A DNA stretch of 7,234 nt from an uncultured Chlamydiae bacterium (GTDB taxonomy: Bacteria > Chlamydiota > Chlamydiia > Chlamydiales > SM23-39): contig CAIVVG010000029.1 in NCBI GenBank assembly GCA_903909295.1, positions 1-7,234 of the forward strand, read 5' to 3'. Both the position numbers and the translations under genes were made by a program. This document shows positions 5,462-7,234 of this stretch, piece after piece (position 1 is the stretch's first letter; every line of letters begins with the position of its first letter). The notes beneath the pieces are model-generated. The model made no database searches and was not told where the DNA came from. It was given only the letters and a program-made list of their open reading frames with translations.

Positions 5462-6042
5462 GCGGGGGCTCCCGGTTGGATGACGCCGCAGGAGAGGACG
5501 TATTTGATCGCCTCTTCTGTGGAGATGTCTATTGAGATCAGTTCCGATCGGGGCAAGATCACCATATAGCCAGTGGCCGGATTGGGGACTGTGGGGATAA
5601 ATACAGAGACGAGGTCATTCCCTTGAAAGAAATCGGCTGTGACGAGCCCTACGCAGTAGGCTCCTGGGTAGGGGAATGGAGCGAGGACTACTTGGCTAAA
5701 GGGAGTTTTATTTTCTCCGAAGAGGGAATGGACCAGCTCTTTGGAGGTCTTGTAGATCTTGTTGACAAATGGGATGTGGTGGAGGAATTTATCGGCGAGG
5801 TGGAGGATTTGAGAGAAGAAAAACCGTCTGGTGACAAATCCAATGAGAAGCGCCGTTAGAAACAGAAATACGACGACGAGGACCTGACTTAAGCCCTTGG
5901 CTCCGGGCATCGAATGTCCCCAAATCAGGTGGAGGCCATCGGTAAACGGCTTGGTGAAAAGACCGATGATCAGATGGATGAACCAGAAGGTAAACGCAAT
6001 CGGCAGCAGGGCGGCGAGACCCGTAATAAAACACTTCTTCAT
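5458..6042 (-). CDS. DUF502 family membrane protein (first copy)
   Basis: The 194-aa product is a DUF502 family membrane protein. Span one is at about 6-29 (with LLPIAFTFW), span two at about 52-70. A C-terminal soluble domain follows with HHIPFVNKIYKTSKEL (88-103), SVFIPTVPNPATGY (146-159) and STEEAIKYVLSCG (174-186). These are the main conserved blocks of the family. It is the first gene of a three-gene minus-strand operon; the ATGA overlap with the second copy (5458-5461) implies coupling. The start ATG has only a poor GGCGGG-type sequence directly before it. The divergent partner across 101 bp is a beta-carbonic anhydrase. Function is unknown; the plant relatives affect vascular patterning, which gives no mechanistic hint for bacteria. 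Confidence 0.9.
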   Translation of the reverse strand: MKKCFITGLAALLPIAFTFWFIHLIIGLFTKPFTDGLHLIWGHSMPGAKGLSQVLVVVFLFLTALLIGFVTRRFFFSQILHLADKFLHHIPFVNKIYKTSKELVHSLFGENKTPFSQVVLAPFPYPGAYCVGLVTADFFQGNDLVSVFIPTVPNPATGYMVILPRSELISIDISTEEAIKYVLSCGVIQPGAPA

Positions 6043-6065
6043 CCCGCCATTGTGGCTCTGAGGGA

Positions 6066-6095
6066 ATTATTTCGCAACTCTCTAAAAAGCTGCAA
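6066..6095 (-). promoter_or_regulatory. Possible promoter for the DUF502-DUF502-chi operon
   Basis: On the minus strand AATAAT (6066-6071, 5/6 match to -10) follows TTGCAG (6090-6095, 3/6 match to -35) with an 18-bp spacer. It lies 24 nt upstream of the first DUF502 start and back to back with the carbonic anhydrase promoter. The match is modest and no other evidence supports it. Confidence 0.3.
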
Positions 6096-6107
6096 CTCCA
6101 AACACAC

Positions 6108-6136
6108 TCGACTTTGTACAATTTCCTTGGTATAAT
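6108..6136 (+). promoter_or_regulatory. Predicted sigma-70-type promoter with extended -10, for carbonic anhydrase
   Basis: TCGACT (6108-6113, 4/6 match to -35) is followed after 17 bp by a perfect TATAAT (6131-6136) preceded by TGG, an extended -10. The expected transcription start is near 6143-6144, which is the A of the carbonic anhydrase ATG. This predicts a leaderless transcript. It also argues against the longer reading frame that opens at a TTG at 6114. Confidence 0.65.
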
Positions 6137-6143
6137 CGGAACT

Positions 6144-6803
6144 ATGGAAAAGTTGATTCGGGGGATCGTCGAGTTCAGAAAGGGGTTAACTCCTGAGAAC
6201 CGGGCTCTTTTTGCGAGACTGGCTTTGGGGCAAAAGCCCGATGCCCTCTTTATCGCGTGCTCAGATAGCCGCGTGGTTCCTAACCTCTTCGCCTCGACGA
6301 ACCCGGGTGATGTGTTTGTCTTGAGGAATATGGGGAACTTGGTCCCTCCAGTGACCTCTCTCGAGGATCGTTGTGCGGCTGCGGCGATCGAGTTTGCCGT
6401 TCTGAACTTGAAGGTGGACGACATCGTGGTCTGCGGCCACTCGGAGTGTGGGGCGATGCAGGCTCTTCTGCAAGGTGCTGCTGACCGGACTTGTTCCTGC
6501 TTTTCTTCCTGGTTGCAGTACGGCAAAGAGTCGCTCCGCAAGGTGAAGGAGGGGTTCGAGGTGACCCCCTCTTTGGCAGAGCACAATCAGCTCTCTCAGA
6601 TCAATGTGCTCCAACAGATGGAGCATATCGCCACCTATCCCTTCGTTCAAGAGCGGGTCAAAGCGAAGAAGCTCCGCATTCAGGGGTGGTGGTTTGATAT
6701 TGCGCAGGCCGATGTTTACTGCTATGAGCAGGGCTTCAATCGGTTCGTGCTGATCGATGAAGAAGAAGCTGCCCTCATTTTGGAAAGAGAGCAGAATAGG
6801 TAG
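6144..6803 (+). CDS. Beta-class carbonic anhydrase
   Basis: This 219-aa cytosolic enzyme interconverts CO2 and bicarbonate, supplying bicarbonate for carboxylation and buffering pH. The zinc ligands are Cys39 (in FIACSDSRVVP), His99 and Cys102 (in CGHSECGAM). The Asp41-Arg43 dyad that activates the zinc water is intact. The following blocks, GDVFVLRNMGNLVPP (55-69) and AAIEFAVLNLKVDDIVVCGHS (80-100), are typical of the plant/bacterial beta class, as are the length and the GWWFDI segment (181-186). The ATG at 6144 fits the usual N-terminus (MEKLIRGIVEFR). It is the only complete plus-strand gene here, divergent from the DUF502 operon and convergent with the leucine-rich-repeat gene 29 bp away. 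Only a weak GGA precedes the start, consistent with a leaderless message. Confidence 0.95.
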   Translation: MEKLIRGIVEFRKGLTPENRALFARLALGQKPDALFIACSDSRVVPNLFASTNPGDVFVLRNMGNLVPPVTSLEDRCAAAAIEFAVLNLKVDDIVVCGHSECGAMQALLQGAADRTCSCFSSWLQYGKESLRKVKEGFEVTPSLAEHNQLSQINVLQQMEHIATYPFVQERVKAKKLRIQGWWFDIAQADVYCYEQGFNRFVLIDEEEAALILEREQNR

Positions 6804-6840
6804 CCGCCTTAAGAGGGTGTTCTGTACACCCTCTAAGCGG
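6804..6840. terminator. Convergent hairpin, probable bidirectional terminator
   Basis: AGAGGGTGT (6812-6820) and ACACCCTCT (6826-6834) form a perfect 9-bp stem around a 5-nt loop. The stem extends outward with small bulges to CCGC (6804-6807) against GCGG (6837-6840). It begins right after the carbonic anhydrase stop and covers the stop codon of the leucine-rich-repeat gene (6833-6835). There is no long T-tract on either side, so termination may be inefficient or factor-assisted, but the convergent position supports a terminator role. Confidence 0.6.
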
Positions 6841-7234
6841 GTTGCTTCCGCTTGGCAACCTCTCTGCGGTTGGACGCAACTAGCTCTTGAAGGGGAAGGC
6901 CTTTTAAGTAGGCTAGCCCTGCAGCGGTAATCCTGTGGCAGCCGACAATATTTAGTCTTTGGAGAGGGGGGGCACTCAGATGGGTTAGCCCCGCATCGGT
7001 AATGAGCTCGCAGTAGGCAAGACCGAGGCTTTTGAGGAGGCGGTTATTGAAGTAGGCTAGTCCCGCATTGCTAACTCTTCTGCAATGGGCAAGATTGAGT
7101 CCTTGGAGGGGGAGGGCGCTTAAGTGGGCCAGTCCTTCGTCGGTAACCTCTTCGCAGCGGGCAAGATTGAGTTCTTGGAGGGGGAGGGTGCTTAAGTGGG
7201 CCAGTCCCTCGTCGGTAACCTCTTCGCAGCGGGC
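6833..7234 (-). CDS. Leucine-rich-repeat protein, cysteine-containing type (C-terminal part; 5' end outside window)
   Basis: The minus-strand frame is open from the right edge and ends at TAG (6833-6835), giving the last 133 residues. It consists of 24-residue leucine-rich repeats with the pattern LxxLNLAxCxxVTDxGLAHL, i.e. the cysteine-containing subtype seen in F-box/AMN1-like proteins. At least five units are visible. The two nearest the edge are nearly identical and the later ones progressively diverge. The last is followed by a short basic tail ending KRKQPA. Such repeats form a curved solenoid for protein binding. In amoeba-associated chlamydiae, long arrays are common and are often proposed to be host-directed effectors, sometimes with an N-terminal F-box or U-box. 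The N-terminal domain here is outside the window, so localisation and any E3-ligase link cannot be judged. Transcription converges on carbonic anhydrase. Confidence 0.88.
   Translation of the reverse strand, partial: ARCEEVTDEGLAHLSTLPLQELNLARCEEVTDEGLAHLSALPLQGLNLAHCRRVSNAGLAYFNNRLLKSLGLAYCELITDAGLTHLSAPPLQRLNIVGCHRITAAGLAYLKGLPLQELVASNRREVAKRKQPA
7091..7234 (-). repeat. Near-identical 72-bp tandem repeats within the leucine-rich-repeat gene
   Basis: Positions 7091-7162 and 7163-7234 are two consecutive 72-bp copies that differ at only three bases by direct comparison, each encoding one 24-residue repeat. Units further downstream (6833-7090) keep the protein pattern but have diverged at the DNA level. 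This indicates recent unit duplication or homogenisation toward the 5' side of the array, which continues past the window edge. Confidence 0.9.

Noticed and set aside
5789..6586. Minus-strand 265-codon open frame
   Set aside because: It is antisense to the carbonic anhydrase and overlaps the DUF502 gene out of frame; the sense proteins have clear family motifs and this one has none.

Overview
The window most resembles a member of the phylum Chlamydiota outside the classical Chlamydia genus (an environmental, Parachlamydiales- or Simkania-like organism). This is an inference. It rests on a cysteine-type leucine-rich-repeat protein of the kind abundant in amoeba-associated chlamydiae, a large N-terminally hydrophobic, effector-like protein, and sigma-70-type promoters. 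No rRNA, tRNA, transposase, integrase or CRISPR array was seen.

Layout, left to right. (1) At the left edge a short minus-strand frame encodes a Gly/Ser/Thr/Asn/Val-rich peptide, a fragment of a repetitive surface or tail-type protein. It overlaps the 3' end of the next gene. (2) Positions 88-3831 hold three minus-strand genes, transcribed right to left: a 713-aa membrane-associated protein of unknown function, a type III polyketide synthase with a complete Cys-His-Asn triad, and a 167-aa multi-pass membrane protein rich in conserved-looking His/Asp/Glu residues. The synthase and the membrane protein overlap by 13 nt and look translationally coupled, so they probably act together on a lipid-like polyketide. 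(3) Positions 3832-4400 hold a small four-cysteine protein gene with a good ribosome binding site and a near-consensus promoter. Upstream of it lies a perfectly concentric nested palindrome (4328-4385). (4) Positions 4401-6042 form a tight minus-strand operon: two tandem DUF502 membrane proteins, then a DNA polymerase III chi-like (HolC) protein, with 4-nt and 1-nt overlaps. (5) A 101-bp divergent promoter region leads to a plus-strand beta-carbonic anhydrase (6144-6803). (6) A strong convergent hairpin separates it from the 3' end of a minus-strand leucine-rich-repeat gene that leaves the window at the right edge.

The most interesting parts are the polyketide synthase/membrane protein pair, the nested palindrome, the large unknown protein with a possible ADP-ribosyltransferase-like C-terminus, and two TGnTATAAT promoters placed so close to start codons that leaderless mRNAs are likely. 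All family calls come from motif recognition by eye; no database search was possible.
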